From positions 13,038,001-13,102,000 of the forward strand of contig OY754469.1 of assembly GCA_963575645.1 (NCBI GenBank): DNA of 64,000 nucleotides, read 5' to 3'. Shown here one piece after another: positions 1 through 11,200 of this stretch. Both the position numbers and the translations under genes were made by a program. Origin of the DNA: Xanthostigma xanthostigma. Its lineage: Eukaryota; Arthropoda; Insecta; Raphidioptera; Raphidiidae. How positions within the stretch are numbered: the first letter of the stretch is position 1; every line of letters starts with the position of its first letter. The notes under the pieces were generated by a model, which was given only the letters and a program-made list of their open reading frames with translations, had not been told where the DNA came from and did no database searches.

Positions 1-277
1 ATGTATATTTTTTAAATTGTAGGTATAATTAAGTGTATTAAGAATCACTAAGTATAAATTTGTTAAGTTTTCAAAATTTTTTAATATTAACGATTTTTCA
101 TCCATAAAGAGAAAACAGACATTTTTCTGGGTTTTCGTTTGTTTCTTTTTATATCGTTGAATATAAAATTTCATACTATTACATTACGAAGATAAATACT
201 CAAGGAATAGAATGTGATATGTGGCTAGGTAAGAAAGTATCTAGGTAAAAAATACAATGGAAATTAAAACAGGTAAA
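1..277. other. AT-rich DNA, no gene
   Basis: Apart from the small D fragment at 278 and the foldback at 1035, the first 1.4 kb is AT-rich. It includes A/T homopolymer stretches around 540-620 and 890-920. Parts resemble 53.3-53.9 kb loosely. No exon signals were seen. Confidence 0.5.
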
Positions 278-400
278 CAAATCTTTGATTAACGTCTGAT
301 TAGAACTCTTCAATAAATAAAATTATCGACCAATTTTTCCATGACTACTTAATAAAAAATTGTTTGTTATTATTTTTTCATTATTTTGATAATCATTAAT
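278..400 (+). mobile_element. Family D fragment
   Basis: AAATCTTTGATTAACGTCTG, then AGAACTCTTCAATAAATAAA and TTATCGACCAATTTTT, as in the copies at 17811 and 24827. Beyond 370 the match fades. Confidence 0.5.
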
Positions 401-1034
401 AATTTTGAAAGATTTTATAAAAAGCTAATTAGAATTAATATCTCAAAAATGGTGCATTTTATAGGAAAATCATACGAGACCTTTTTTCTTTAGAATTGTC
501 CAAAAAACCTAAAAAAATTGGTTCCGACGCCAAAAACAAAAAAAATTTATTTTCCGAAATTTTTTTGCAAATTTTGAAATTTTTTTTGAAAATTTTGTTT
601 TTTTTTAAATTTTTTATTTCGAATATTTAGAATATGCATTTATAGACAAATAGTGTTATAAACATTTTAGTAAAATTTAATGATTCTTGCTTCTGCAAAG
701 TAATTTATTTGCTTGTTTGCCGACGCAAGATGACTTACTAACTTTCCGAATTTTTTCCAGGTAAACTATAGCTCTGACGAAAAAACTACAAGATATCTTT
801 TTTATAGAAAAAAATGTCCCCTACAAGGCAGTATTTTTTATTTATCTCTATCTTTATCCCAGCTTAAAATATTCAAGAATTTTGAAAATAAAAATTTTTT
901 TCAAAATTTTTTTTGACTTTGGGAAATCGATAGACGAATGAACTTTTTTCTATTTCAATCAGTACACTTTAAACTACTCATAAAAAAAATTTGAGTCTGT
1001 TTGCGAATTTCTGGAGCTTTTGGTTTAAAATTGT

Positions 1035-1453
1035 CTCCACCGACTGGACTAATAGATTTTTAACTACATATAATGTTTAGTGAGATTTTAGATATATAGG
1101 AATATCCATTGATTTTACAATCTTAAGCTCTAAAAATATGTTTTTGAGTGTGCTGAATCCGAATATGACATTATTATTTTATACAGGGTGACATCTTCCA
1201 ACATTACCTAGTTTTCGACTATTATTCTATTTCTAAAAAAAGCACAAAAATTGAAGATGTTTGTGAATTCAATGGATATCTCTGTATATTTAAAATCTCG
1301 CTAAACATATCTGTAGCTGAAAATATATTGGTTTTTAGACTATCCACCCATGGACGCATTTTCTTAGCGATCTTTAAACTATAAAATAAAACCATTTTCG
1401 ATCAATTTAACCGAGAAACAAATCCCATAAGGTTTGTGCGGGGTCCTTTATTT
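1035..1453. repeat. Foldback with 70-bp arms and AAAGGACCC-type end
   Basis: Arms 1056-1125 and 1252-1325 are imperfect inverses (ATGTTTAGTGAGATTTTAGA; AATCTCGCTAAACATATCTG). Then TTTAACCGAGAAACAAATCC and CATAAGGTTTGTGCGGGGTC end at 1453. The last 120 bp recurs inverted at 53205-53325 and the final 28 bp at 55166-55193. Confidence 0.6.
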
Positions 1454-1707
1454 AAGAGTATTCGTCCCCGCAAATACCCCTTGCACCCTTCATCTCAAAT
1501 CTTTTCCCCTCACCTAAAAACGGTTCGCGCTCTCCCGACGCTATTTTTAAAGCTAGAGGGTTCTGGTAAATGCCAAATGAAAGACAAAGAATCAGACTAC
1601 AAATCCTTCAGGCGAATTTTTTGAAAAAAAATTCCTGAAAAAACTTACAACCTTTTGAAAAAAATAATAAGTTACGTAATATTTCACACGTAGGACGAAT
1701 ACTCTTA

Positions 1708-1917
1708 GGCCTAGTTTATATGAGAGGCGTTCAACGCGCGTTGGCCCAACGCGCGTTTACAGCTTCTATACAATTGTATAGGACTGTTTATATGATAACG
1801 CGCGTTGGTGGCGCGTTGAACGCGCGTTATCATATAAACAGTCCTATACAATTGTATAGAAGCTGTAAACGCGCGTTGGGTCAACGCGCGTTGAACGCCT
1901 CTCATATAAACTAGGCC
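1708..1917. mobile_element. Family I: 210-bp near-perfect palindromic MITE, TTA target duplication
   Basis: The two halves are almost exact inverse copies, starting GGCCTAGTTTATATGAGAGG and ending in its inverse. TTA occurs directly outside both ends (1705-1707, 1918-1920). TTA duplications and GG-start ends fit PIF/Harbinger. It carries CpG-rich runs (CAACGCGCGTTG) in otherwise AT-rich DNA. Because of the symmetry, both strands give nearly the same meaningless 64-residue translation. Confidence 0.85.
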
Positions 1918-2373
1918 TTAATGTTTGAAAGACTGTAATCAACTTCTAATTAATAAAGTCGAATAAGTTGCAAAATAAATTAAACAATAAAACTTGACAA
2001 AAGATGTATATTATAAAGACATGAATGTGGCAAATTTGTTTTCGTCAGATAAAAGATGTTATGATATTTTATTCTTTACCTCGAGGAGTTTTGAAATATT
2101 TACAGAAATTTGTAACCCGCGAGCAATACAGAAATACCTATCATCTCGTATTTATATAGAAACGAAGAAAATAGAAATAATAGTCTGATGTTGAAATATA
2201 GACGTGAAAGATTAAAGCGGTGTCTAGACTGACAGACAAAACTTACGAGCGATTGCTGTGATTTAAGACTTTGTGTTACAGTATGGTTCAGAAAACTTTG
2301 TGAAAATCGGAAATACCTATCGCGACTTCTAGCGATGCGAGGGCCAAATCGATGATAGCGCATACTATATCTT

Positions 2374-2765
2374 ACCATTTCAATCCACAAGTGGGGGATG
2401 GTCCTAGTTTAGGTCAAAATTCACTTTTCAAAATTTTACAATAAATTTTCGTTTAGAGGTTTCACGTATCCAAAAAATCAATTTTTGGAAAAACTCTGTG
2501 CGTCTGTTTGTTAGTCTGTGAGCACGATACAGGTCAAACGGATGAACGGATTGAAACCAAATTTTCGAAGGATGTTTGATATGCAAATATAAGAGCCCTA
2601 TTGTTTTCGGGGAAAATCGGCGCACGGGCAAAAGAAATATACGCTATAACGTTGTTTTTTCTCATATAATGATATACTTTTCCATAATGATTTATCTAAT
2701 TATTTTTCTAAGAAAGTATTGTAAAAATTTTTTTCTGAATTTTATAGTATCGGGAATATTTTTAC
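2374..2765 (+). mobile_element. Family C copy, 3' part missing
   Basis: Starts with the family C hairpin region (ATTTCAATCCACAAGTGGGG) and follows TAGTTTAGGTCAAAATTCAC, GTCTGTGAGCACGATACAGG and AAATATAAGAGCCCTATTGT up to TTTATAGTATCGGGAATATT. It is immediately followed by a second C start. Confidence 0.75.
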
Positions 2766-2870
2766 CACTCCAACCTACATGTGGGGAATGGTACTAGTTT
2801 AGGACAAAATTCACTTTTCAAAATTTTACAATATTTTTTTGTATTGAGGTTCCCCGAATTTAAAAAATGT
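2765..2870 (+). mobile_element. Family C start fragment
   Basis: CCAACCTACATGTGGGGAAT, then GGTACTAGTTTAGGACAAAA and a GTATTGAGGTTCCCCGAATT segment. Similarity ends near 2870. Its tandem position after a longer C piece suggests insertion of one copy into another. Confidence 0.65.
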
Positions 2871-3479
2871 TTAATAACAGAGTACCCACTTAATAGATTT
2901 GTTCATAATGCACTTAAAAAACATAATATGTATCTTATAAAAAAATTAGGAGCCGTCGTGGGACGTCTGGCAGACGTGAAACATAAATTCAAGCTCGCCA
3001 AATGCAACTTTAATTTAGTGGACACTAAAGCTCTATGGACACTGCGGACAGTTCCTAATAGTTAGAGAGCTGACGCGCAAGAAAAAAAAACATGTCGTCT
3101 CAACCTTCTGCCGCCTAGTACCTACATAAGCTAGTAATTTTGAGCATTTTTTTTCTTATACGATATACACGCGAAATCTAGACCCATTTTAAGGTAAAAA
3201 ATGTCAAAGAATGCAAAAAAATGGTTGAATTAGAAAAAAATCTGCCGCTTTGTTTTAAGTAATTTTAAATTATCGGGAAATACCAGCGAAAGAAATTTTT
3301 GATCAATTGCACCCTCCCAAGCCACTGATAAGAAAGTGCATTTTATGAAAAATCCACTTTCTAACTATAAATCCTTGTGGATACTCTATGAACACTTTCT
3401 ACAGGCTTAGGGACACTGAAACTTGAAGTTACAAGCAGCGCCACTTAAGTGACTATTAAAATAACTAATAAATATCAGT

Positions 3480-3715
3480 TAGATGTCTTCGTCAACAAAA
3501 GTCATGTTATAATCCATCGCATACACGCAGCAAGCTTTACGCGCTGTCAACTAACGAAATACTCTAGCAACTAAAAATCTAAACTAGTGCCCTGTTATCT
3601 AGATGTCGCCTTCAACTAAAGCCACGTACACAAACGTAACGTTCTCCAATAAAAATGTCGCGCCAGTTGCACGGTTTTACTCTCAACCAAACGCACTATT
3701 AGATGTTTCACATCA
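3480..3715 (+). repeat. Family S copy 1
   Basis: TATAATCCATCGCATACACG, CCCTGTTATCTAGATGTCGC and CAACCAAACGCACTATTAGA (with GATGTTTCACATCAA following) are shared in order with 4835-5062. Similarity may begin earlier, near 2945 / 4700 (GAGCCGTCGTGGG / GAGCCGTACTGGG). Confidence 0.6.
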
Positions 3716-4079
3716 ATAAATAATTTATGAATACCTACAGGTGCATACGGAAAAAATCTAAATTTGCATCATAACTAGTTTTGAATATAAAATATCACAT
3801 AAAATGAAGCAAAATAAGAAACTTACGTTAAAAATAAAAATTTACATTTTAAAATATGAATATTCATGCAGTAAATTTAAAATATATTCCAACAGAAAAA
3901 AACTTGTAAAAATAAGTATGATAACGTACATAATAATAATGTACAAGTACACTTGTAACAATTGTTCCTAAGTTTGCCTAGTGACGATAAACCAGTGGTG
4001 TAGGATCTTAAAACACCGATTTTTTGGTAATAGCTAAACGTAGCATTTCATTGTTGCAGATTTATTGGGTCGATTTTTA

Positions 4080-4390
4080 AGGCCGCTGCACACGAGGCTG
4101 GAAACACTGCTAGAATTTCTACTGGCCGGTAGGCTGGAAATGACGTCACTGCGAACTCGACTGCTAGCTCACAAGATAGATTATAAATTATAACACGGGC
4201 ACAAACCAAAATGACGAAATTCTGTTCATATTTGTCATTGTTTATATTTGCACTGTCACTACATCTATCCACAAAACAAGCTTGAAAAGACGTCTCGTGT
4301 GAGCGAGCACATGAAAGCAATTAAGAAAACCAGTGCTAGAAAATTGGTAGTCAAATCTAGCGGCAAAACCAACCTCGTGTGCAGTGGCCT
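4080..4390. mobile_element. Family A copy 1 (TTA-flanked MITE)
   Basis: Terminal inverted repeats AGGCCGCTGCACACGAGGCT and its inverse lie at the right end (CCTCGTGTGCAGTGGCCT), with TTA immediately outside on each side. The internal sequence shares 'ACACGAGACG' and 'CCGGTAGGCTGG' blocks with the other A copies. This is the most intact copy in the window. Any translation inside it is not a gene. Confidence 0.75.
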
Positions 4391-4834
4391 TTATTTATAG
4401 ATTAAAGCAGAAATGATTCAACGGCGGAGAAATATACGACAAACATTGGTAACGCAAAACAGATAACGCATCAATGAAAGGAGCTCATAACTCCAAAGAA
4501 GTTTCACTTCTTCCGTGAGCTTTTGTGGGTGAAGCGTACACATGTTTGTATTGCTGTTCTTATTTCACAAATATCTTTATTTTTTTATATTGACATTTTT
4601 TTTGGACTTTCACGAATACCGAATGAAAATATATGGAATGGTTTGAGACTTTATCTCATTATATTTTCATCATCGGGTAAATTCGTCTATATTCCATTTA
4701 AAAAATGTGAGCCGTACTGGGTCGCCTGGCAAATAAGAAACATAAATTTAAGCGAAATTCTAGTAATTAAATTCAAGTAACTAAATATCGTCCTGTAACT
4801 CAATATGTAAATTTTATTCTGTCATCTAGCTGTC

Positions 4835-5062
4835 GCCTTTAACTTTAAAGCCAAATTATAATCCAACGCATACACGAAGCAAGCGTCACGCGATGTCATC
4901 CAACGAAATATTAGTAACTAAATCTCGCCCTGTTATCTAGATGTCGACTTCAACTAAAACCGCGATTAATCCAACGCACATAAACGTTGCGTCGACTCAT
5001 AAAAGTGTCGAATGCATGGTTTTATTCCCAACCAAACACGCCATTAGATGTTTCACATCAAA
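4835..5062 (+). repeat. Family S copy 2
   Basis: TATAATCCAACGCATACACG, CCCTGTTATCTAGATGTCGA and CAACCAAACACGCCATTAGA in the same order and orientation as copy 1. Diverged; not a recent duplicate. Confidence 0.6.
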
Positions 5063-5879
5063 TCCACAAATCCGGACGAAGTTGGACGGGAGTGCTAGTT
5101 AATAATATTTATTTATTTTTTTTTGGACCACTGCATATACACACAAATAAAGTGAAATTATAAATGGGTCTTATTTACGATCTAGTGATATCTGGCCGCG
5201 TGCCTGGGCACATTAGTACAAACGCCAACCGACAGAGCGAACTGCAAACGCTGGTTGTGCCTTGGCCGGCAATAATCCCCGCACATTTTTGTACAATATA
5301 TTTGCGAGCGGAAACCCCATTATATGGGACTATCGCTGTCTCACTTTGCTTCTTGTTGTTTAATGTATACAGATCATGCAATGGTCACATACCGCTGCGT
5401 ATAGATATAATATAGGGAACGGCGGAAAATGGGTCAAATATTCTATTTATATGTATGACGATACTGTTGACAGATTGTTTTAGAGTGAAATATGGTTCAT
5501 ACGTTTTTTATTTCATCAATAGATAGATTGAAAATATGGCGTACTGATGCTTGGGATAGGTTTTTGTTAGGAACATCAATTACACATCTATAGGTTTTAA
5601 GTATATAGATATGAAAGTATGGCCCTATGAAACAAATGAAATATTTGTTGACAATTTTTCAATTGTTAAAGAAAAACTCGGATCGCAGTGCCAAAAAAAC
5701 TGAATTTTTGTACTGATATGTCAAAAATTTATAGACCTTTAAAATAAAAATATTGCAATAGGCTATTACACCGTTTTTTGAGAAGTGTTTTAAATGAATC
5801 CTAAAATTATAAAAAAGCACTACAACTTTTATAAAAAAATTGTTGCGTGCTCCCTGTTGAGACGACGATGTGTTCCATA

Positions 5880-6066
5880 GAATGTTCCAGACCACGACAA
5901 CAACAACAATGAAAAATGGTAAAAAACCCGACATTCAAAGAATTGCCTGGAGAAGGCGCAATGCATATAGGAAAGGTTGAGATGCTTCTAGAACATTCAA
6001 CAGACGAGGGACAAAGCTATAAAATGCGAGTGGAGTGGTTCAGTTAGTCAGTACAGCGTGTTAACA
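5880..6066 (+). promoter_or_regulatory. Heat-shock-like core promoter signature
   Basis: Seen: GAATGTTCCAGAC (5880-5892) and TTCTAGAACATTC (5986-5998) both match the nGAAnnTTC heat-shock element rule, the second as three perfect units. TATAAAA follows at 6018-6024, then TCAGT initiators at 6040 and 6048. The second initiator places its A about 32 bases from the TATA box, a normal insect spacing. A GTAAGT donor-like site lies at 6067. Known: this arrangement (HSEs, TATA, TCAGT) marks hsp70-type promoters, but LTR promoters can look similar. No protein-coding frame follows for more than 1 kb. It could drive a non-coding RNA, be a pseudogene promoter, or be a retroelement LTR. Confidence 0.45.
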
Positions 6067-7701
6067 GTAAGTGGCAAAAGTACACTGGATTACAGATAGC
6101 TGCGTGACATAAATTGTTCAGTCGGTACAGCAAGGCCGAGGCAACTGCAAAGATAGAAAATAAATGAGCTGTGTAAACACTTGTGCAGTGCGGTTTAATA
6201 AACCATTAAGTGCAATTATATAAATCTGGTTTAACATAAATAGCTTCTGTGTTGTAAATAATCGTGTGGATATAGTTAATAGACAAGTGTGCTAATAAAC
6301 TTTGGTGTGTTCCTGTATTGTAAATATTTTGTGTACATAATTAGTGACTCTATATTATTCTCTGCTACTTAGTCTATTATTTTATTATTTAGAACTGTCG
6401 TTATTTTATTTTTGTTTGTTAAAGAAGTATTTTTTCGTTTGTGTGTTTAACTGTTTTGTTAAACGTTTATTATTTTAAATAAATAATTTTCACCACGAAC
6501 AGTTTTGTTACAATATTTTATAACCGAATAGTGCCATAAAAACGCCTTTTAATTTATCATTATCTATGATATTTTCGCGCGAAAACGACACGTGACGTCA
6601 ATATGATTGTAAATAATAACGATAGTGCACAGTAACCATAGTAACATTGTGCAATTAAAAATATTTAAAATTGTTGTGATTATTAAATTACCAGTGTAAG
6701 TATACAAGTTAGCAAAACTTTATTTATTTATAAATTGTATTTATCCTTGGTAGATTAGTACATTCTGCTTTTGCGAAAGCTTCTTCCATGATGCAAAATC
6801 AATAAAATACGGGATAGAAGTCTATAAACGTGATAACAACTTGAAAGAACTTCAAAATAACACACAGCACAACATAAACGTAGGTAGTTAATAGACGAAG
6901 TGACGTCACACCGAAATTAAACATGGAGAACAGCGTTTTAGACTTTTGAAGAACAGATTAAAAAATACAATTCCTAAAATTGAATTATAAATTTTATAGT
7001 GCATTATTATGAATAGAAATCAACATTTCTCGTTTGCTTTTTACAAAATCTATCAAGAATATGCATTATTAAATTTTTTCTTACTGGTGTAAAATACCCT
7101 ACTGTAATTGCATAGGAGTAATCTGTATATTAAGGCTTAGATGTGTTAGGTATACTCTCTTTTTTTATATATGGTTTATTAGCCTCTACATCCTCTGACA
7201 TAATCAGCCATGTCAATACGGTCAGAACAATTCCAGTTACTCTCTTACAAAAATGCACGGTTAATCTCTAACTGTTGGTACTTACTATTACGCTATACTT
7301 TTGTCTACGACTGTCGTGAGGGAACTACTTTAAAACCTATATTATCTGAACGTGATCATATTTGTCGAAATAAATATTTTTAGATTATATTTGTTAAACA
7401 AACCCACAGTATTAGTGTTTCTATAAAATGGTTTGTAATGTAATATTCTTCAAGCATCCAGAGAGATAGCTAAAGTTCACTCTCTTCAACATCACGTGAA
7501 AAATAATCTCAGCCGACATGAATTTATGAATACAAATACATATAGCATATGCTGGCGGCATGGTTTAGACTTTAGAGCGACCTAGTGAACGTCCACAAGT
7601 AGATCGTGTGCCGCAGCCGTACAAGCTGTGCCACGGAACACGCCCGACAGTTTCGGGCGACTTAAATTGTTATAAAACGAACTAAAAAGCATAAAATAAT
7701 T
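6067..7701 (+). other. AT-rich DNA downstream of the heat-shock-like promoter
   Basis: No reading frame of note. Several AATAAA motifs (6161, 6199, 6293 region), a second donor-like GTAAGTAT near 6697, and CACGTGACGTCA (E-box plus CRE-like) at about 6590. Consistent with an untranslated transcript or plain intron. Confidence 0.4.
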
Positions 7702-8121
7702 TTCTTCAGACCTCGATCGAAAGTACATATTTTCGGCATCATTATTGTAAGACAGAAAGTCTAACATTTACGCATTGGTGGGATTACACGCACTGATGCC
7801 GGAACTACGTACGTTCGGGCGGCAGTAAAGAAAAAATAACCTATCAACTGTTTAGATGTCGTTTTCATAGCAACCCTATTACAATGTAGCTAATAGTCGC
7901 GAACGGCTGTCATTCGTGTTTTTACGTATAACCTCAAAGCCGCTTGCTTGGAATTTATCTGTGTTTTTATGTAGGTAATAAAAAGAAATTAATTAATTAA
8001 TGTATTTAATAAGCGTACTTACGACCGAGGTATGAAGAAAATAGTATACACCACACTGGCCGAAAGTTTGATACTTTGAAATGCGCATCATGATGCCTGA
8101 GGCGAAACTTGTGGTGCAATA

Positions 8122-8635
8122 CAGTAGAGACACGATAATCCGGACTAATTAAAACACAGCTGATCCGGATTATCAAAATGTCCGGATTACTGGATGTAAT
8201 TTTAATTATCAAGAAAACAAACTAAAATGCTCATATTTTGCGGCTAACTGTTTATTTGAGGCTCCCTTTTTTAACTTGTCAAGAATTTCGTTTTTTACTT
8301 GCAGTGATAAAGTAACGTGTGATCGTTTACGCGGCGCCATAGTGCGTTCTCTATGTATTTCTATCTGAGTTTGACAACGACTACATACATACTAAAACCA
8401 CCTAACTTCTCTCACTTCTCCGGCAACAAATATGTATGTAACTGTTTGTAACACACCGCCGGCCAATTATGTTGACGCAAATAGTGCCGGTACAGCTACT
8501 CAATAACTAAGTATCATGATCCGGATTACTGAAACTGGAAAAATCCGGACTACAATGTACATAATACTATCAAACGACTGTCCGAATTACCAAAGAATCC
8601 GGATTATGAAGGTTTGGATTAACGCGTCTCTACTG
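8122..8635 (-). mobile_element. Tigger/pogo-like DNA transposon, internally deleted
   Basis: The element begins CAGTAGAGACACGATAATCC and ends in the inverse (GTCTCTACTG). It is flanked by TA on both sides (8120-8121 and 8636-8637), as expected for Tc1/mariner-superfamily pogo elements. 'TCCGGATTA' motifs recur near both ends. It has inserted at the extreme end of a family J element. The 514-bp length and the truncated reading frame show it is non-autonomous. Confidence 0.85.
8209..8340 (-). pseudogene. N-terminal remnant of a Tigger/CENP-B-like transposase
   Basis: A 43-codon frame starting MAPRKRSHVTLSLQVKNEIL and continuing LDKLKKGASNKQLAAKYE before running into a stop. Known: pogo/Tigger transposases and CENP-B start with this type of helix-turn-helix (basic start, then a 'LxxKxxIL..L..G.S...LA..Y' pattern). 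The rest of the DNA-binding domain and the DDE catalytic domain are missing, in line with an internal deletion. It sits inside TA-flanked inverted repeats, so the assignment rests on both protein pattern and ends. Confidence 0.75.
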
Positions 8636-9058
8636 TATACTATTGTTTAACTTTGACTTGGTTAGATTTTTTCAATGATGAATACTAAATTATTATCACA
8701 GATGGCTAGTATAGAATTTGACATTTTTCAACAATGCGCTCGATATGATCTTAACTAAAGTAAATCTACATATTTTTTGTCCCCGTCTGGAAATTTTTTT
8801 GACGGCGCTCCTGGTAAAAGTGTCTTATACTACTTGTAAGAATTTTAAGATTTCACACTATAGCCTTATATTATTAGGAAATATGTTTTGAACTTGATGT
8901 GAAGATTTTACCTCTTGAACAGTTTCTTTGTATTCAACGCTAAGACATTTTGCGGAGGACAACCAATTTTAGGTAAGAAATCGAGACGTCTCGTAAAAAT
9001 TTGGACATTTGGAAAACGTACAGAGGTAATTGTTAGTAGAAGTTTTGTTCCAAAAAAA

Positions 9059-9262
9059 TGTATTGAAGGAGATTTGTTTGGTTGAGGAACAAGTTTGAAA
9101 TAAGCTTTACCAGAGTACCGCTTGTGGCCAACGTTTCGAAAAATATATTTTCATCATCATGGCCTCAATGAAAATACATTTTTCGAAACGTTGGCCACAA
9201 GCGATACTCTGGTAAAGCTTATTTCAAACTTGTTCCTCAACCAAACAAACCTCCTTCAGTAC
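9059..9262. repeat. Foldback element K, 97-bp arms
   Basis: GTATTGAAGGAGATTTGTTT ... and the inverse AAACAAACCTCCTTCAGTAC enclose arms with only a few mismatches (AAGCTTTACCAGAGTACCGC; GGCCAACGTTTCGAAAAAT) and a short loop near 9157. Likely a MITE; no target duplication was identified. Confidence 0.8.
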
Positions 9263-9569
9263 ACAGGTAACTTTCTATTACACCTGGTATGAAGGATATA
9301 TGGCGGTTGGGTTGGCAAGCCTGGGACGACAGTTGGTGGTGTGATGACGTTGGTGGCAAGCCTTCTTGTGCCACTAGCATAAATCCGTTTACGTTGCTGA
9401 AATAGACGTCAGCATATCATAGCTTGTCCATGTGTCTAGGTGTTTGTAACACCTACACAGAGATACTGAAGCTGAACGTTAACATATTTCAAGTTGAAAC
9501 AAATTGCAGTTAGAGGACACCTTCATAATCTATGAACAAAATTTACATTTCGATTTCAATTTTTTTCTT

Positions 9570-10290
9570 CATACTTCGATCGAAAGTACATACTTTCGGC
9601 ATCGATTGTAAGGCAGAAAGTCTAACATTTACGCATTGGTGGGATTACACGCGGGAAGTACGCATGTTCGGACGACAAAAAAAATACAGCCAATTGGGCG
9701 ACGGGACCATTCGACTTCAAAATGTTGACATTTGATACAGTAGAATAAAGCAAATAACATTTCTGATATCGCGTGAGATGACGCGGGTAATGACTAGTAT
9801 TTAATATGATATTTGCTATTCATTGTCATGGTTACCTGCATAATATGAATCAAAGCATGCTTAACTGGTTTATTTCTAACAGATCTGCAAAACAAAAGAA
9901 CAGTCGATATTTTTTTATTTTCAAAATATTTCCGAAACTATAAAGTTTAGAAAAAAAAATTTCAAAACGAAAAAATAATGTAAAATTTTGAAAAGTAATT
10001 TTTGACCTAAACTAGTACCATTCCTCACTAATGGTACCTAATAACCTATCAACTGCTGTTTAGATGTCGTTTCCATAGCAACCCTATTACATTTTAGTTA
10101 ATAGTCGCGATCAGCTGTCATTCATGTTTTTACATATAACCTCAAAGCTGCTTGCTTGTAATTTATTTGTGTTTTCATGTAATTAATTAATTAATTTAAT
10201 AATTTAATTAATAAGCGCACTTACGATCGAGGTATAAAAACAGTATACACCACACTGGCCGAAAGTTTGATATCTTGCACTGCGCGTAAT
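9570..10290 (+). mobile_element. Family J copy 2, interrupted by family C
   Basis: ACTTCGATCGAAAGTACATA to GGATTACACGCGGGAAGTAC before the C insertion. After it come ATAACCTATCAACTGCTGTT, CTTACGATCGAGGTATAAAA and ATACACCACACTGGCCGAAA. A separate foldback begins at 10291. Confidence 0.6.
9679..10025 (-). mobile_element. Family C copy inserted in a family J element, internally deleted
   Basis: Left AGCCAATTGGGCGACGGGAC and right TTTGACCTAAACTAGTACCA. The region between the TTCCGAAACTATAAAGTTTA block and the GACCTAAAC border is shortened. Flanking sequence on both sides belongs to family J. Confidence 0.75.
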
Positions 10291-10580
10291 GAATACTAGA
10301 TACAAAAAAATAGTTTAAATACTGTTTTGCTCAACACGACGTTTTCGTAGGGTTACATAAGAAAATATTCAATAAAAACGTTATCAATTTATTAATTAAA
10401 TACACAGTAGGTAATAGTTATTTTTCATATAGCACTCCAGACATGTACAAATAATTATTAATAATTATTATTACTGTGTATTTAATTAATGAATTGACAA
10501 CGTTTGTCTCGAATATTTTCTTACGCAACCTTAAGAAAATGTCGAGTTGAACAAAAAACTATTTTTTGTATCTAGTATTC
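10291..10580. repeat. Foldback element with 23-bp perfect ends
   Basis: GAATACTAGATACAAAAAAA and the inverse TTTTTTTGTATCTAGTATTC are exact ends. Inner arms (TTAATTAAATACACAGTA / TACTGTGTATTTAATTAA) continue the symmetry. It abuts family J copy 2. Confidence 0.75.
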
Positions 10581-11200
10581 ACTGTTACCACTTTCGGTGA
10601 ACACACTGTATAGCTAATGATTGGCTGTGACTTTACGTAATTTTTCTCGTCAAAAAAATCATTGAAAATGAGAGACGACAGTCTTAACAAGTGAGCATCA
10701 GAACGTAATAACTATTTGTGACAAAGGAAAGTGACCCTAGAATGAAATCTATTAGTCGGGAAATGGAGTTTTCTCATTAGTTTCCCTTCCGTGTCCCCAA
10801 GAGACAGACGCAGGCCGGGTGCAAGTCCCTGGCGTCAGTTGTTTACGCTACAGACATTTATTACTTGCAGTTGGTAGGCCGTTTATAATGTGCGATGCCA
10901 TAACTTGGATATTTATGAACTTCCTCCAAACACGATTAGTGTACAATGTAGTGCATATAGTGTATGGATGTGGTTCGCTACACGGAACGTATGTCGTGTT
11001 CACAAATAGTGAGTAACAGAGAGATAGAAAGAGAGAGAGAGAAGGAGAGAGAGATTGTAAATTTTAAGTCCACTGCACACGAGGCTGGATTTGCCGCTAG
11101 GTTCCTTGCTAGATTTCACTACTAGTTTCTAGCGCTGGTTTTCTTAATAGCTATTATGTGCTCGCTTCACACGAGACGTATTTACAAGCTTGCTTTGCAG

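Larger units (their letters stand above)
7702..8650 (+). mobile_element. Family J copy 1, interrupted near its end by the Tigger element
   Basis: Left CCTCGATCGAAAGTACATAT, then GTCTAACATTTACGCATTGG and GTTTAGATGTCGTTTTCATA. The right-hand inverse ACGACCGAGGTATGAAG is followed by ATACACCACACTGGCCGAAA and GGCGAAACTTGTGGTGCAAT. The pair CGAAAGTACGTAC / GTACTTACGACCG forms the inverted border. No coding potential. Confidence 0.6.

Noticed and set aside
1711-1914. 64-codon frames on both strands with the same translation
   Set aside because: A by-product of the 210-bp palindromic MITE, not genes.
2781-3065. 94-codon frame
   Set aside because: First third is a family C start; the remainder overlaps a diverged non-coding duplication.
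4048-4320. 90-codon minus-strand frame
   Set aside because: Lies almost entirely within family A copy 1.
5850-6550. Complete solo LTR around the heat-shock-like promoter
   Set aside because: TGT starts (5856, 5871) and TTACA ends (about 6512) can be found, but no matching 4-6 bp target duplication was seen; left as an alternative only.
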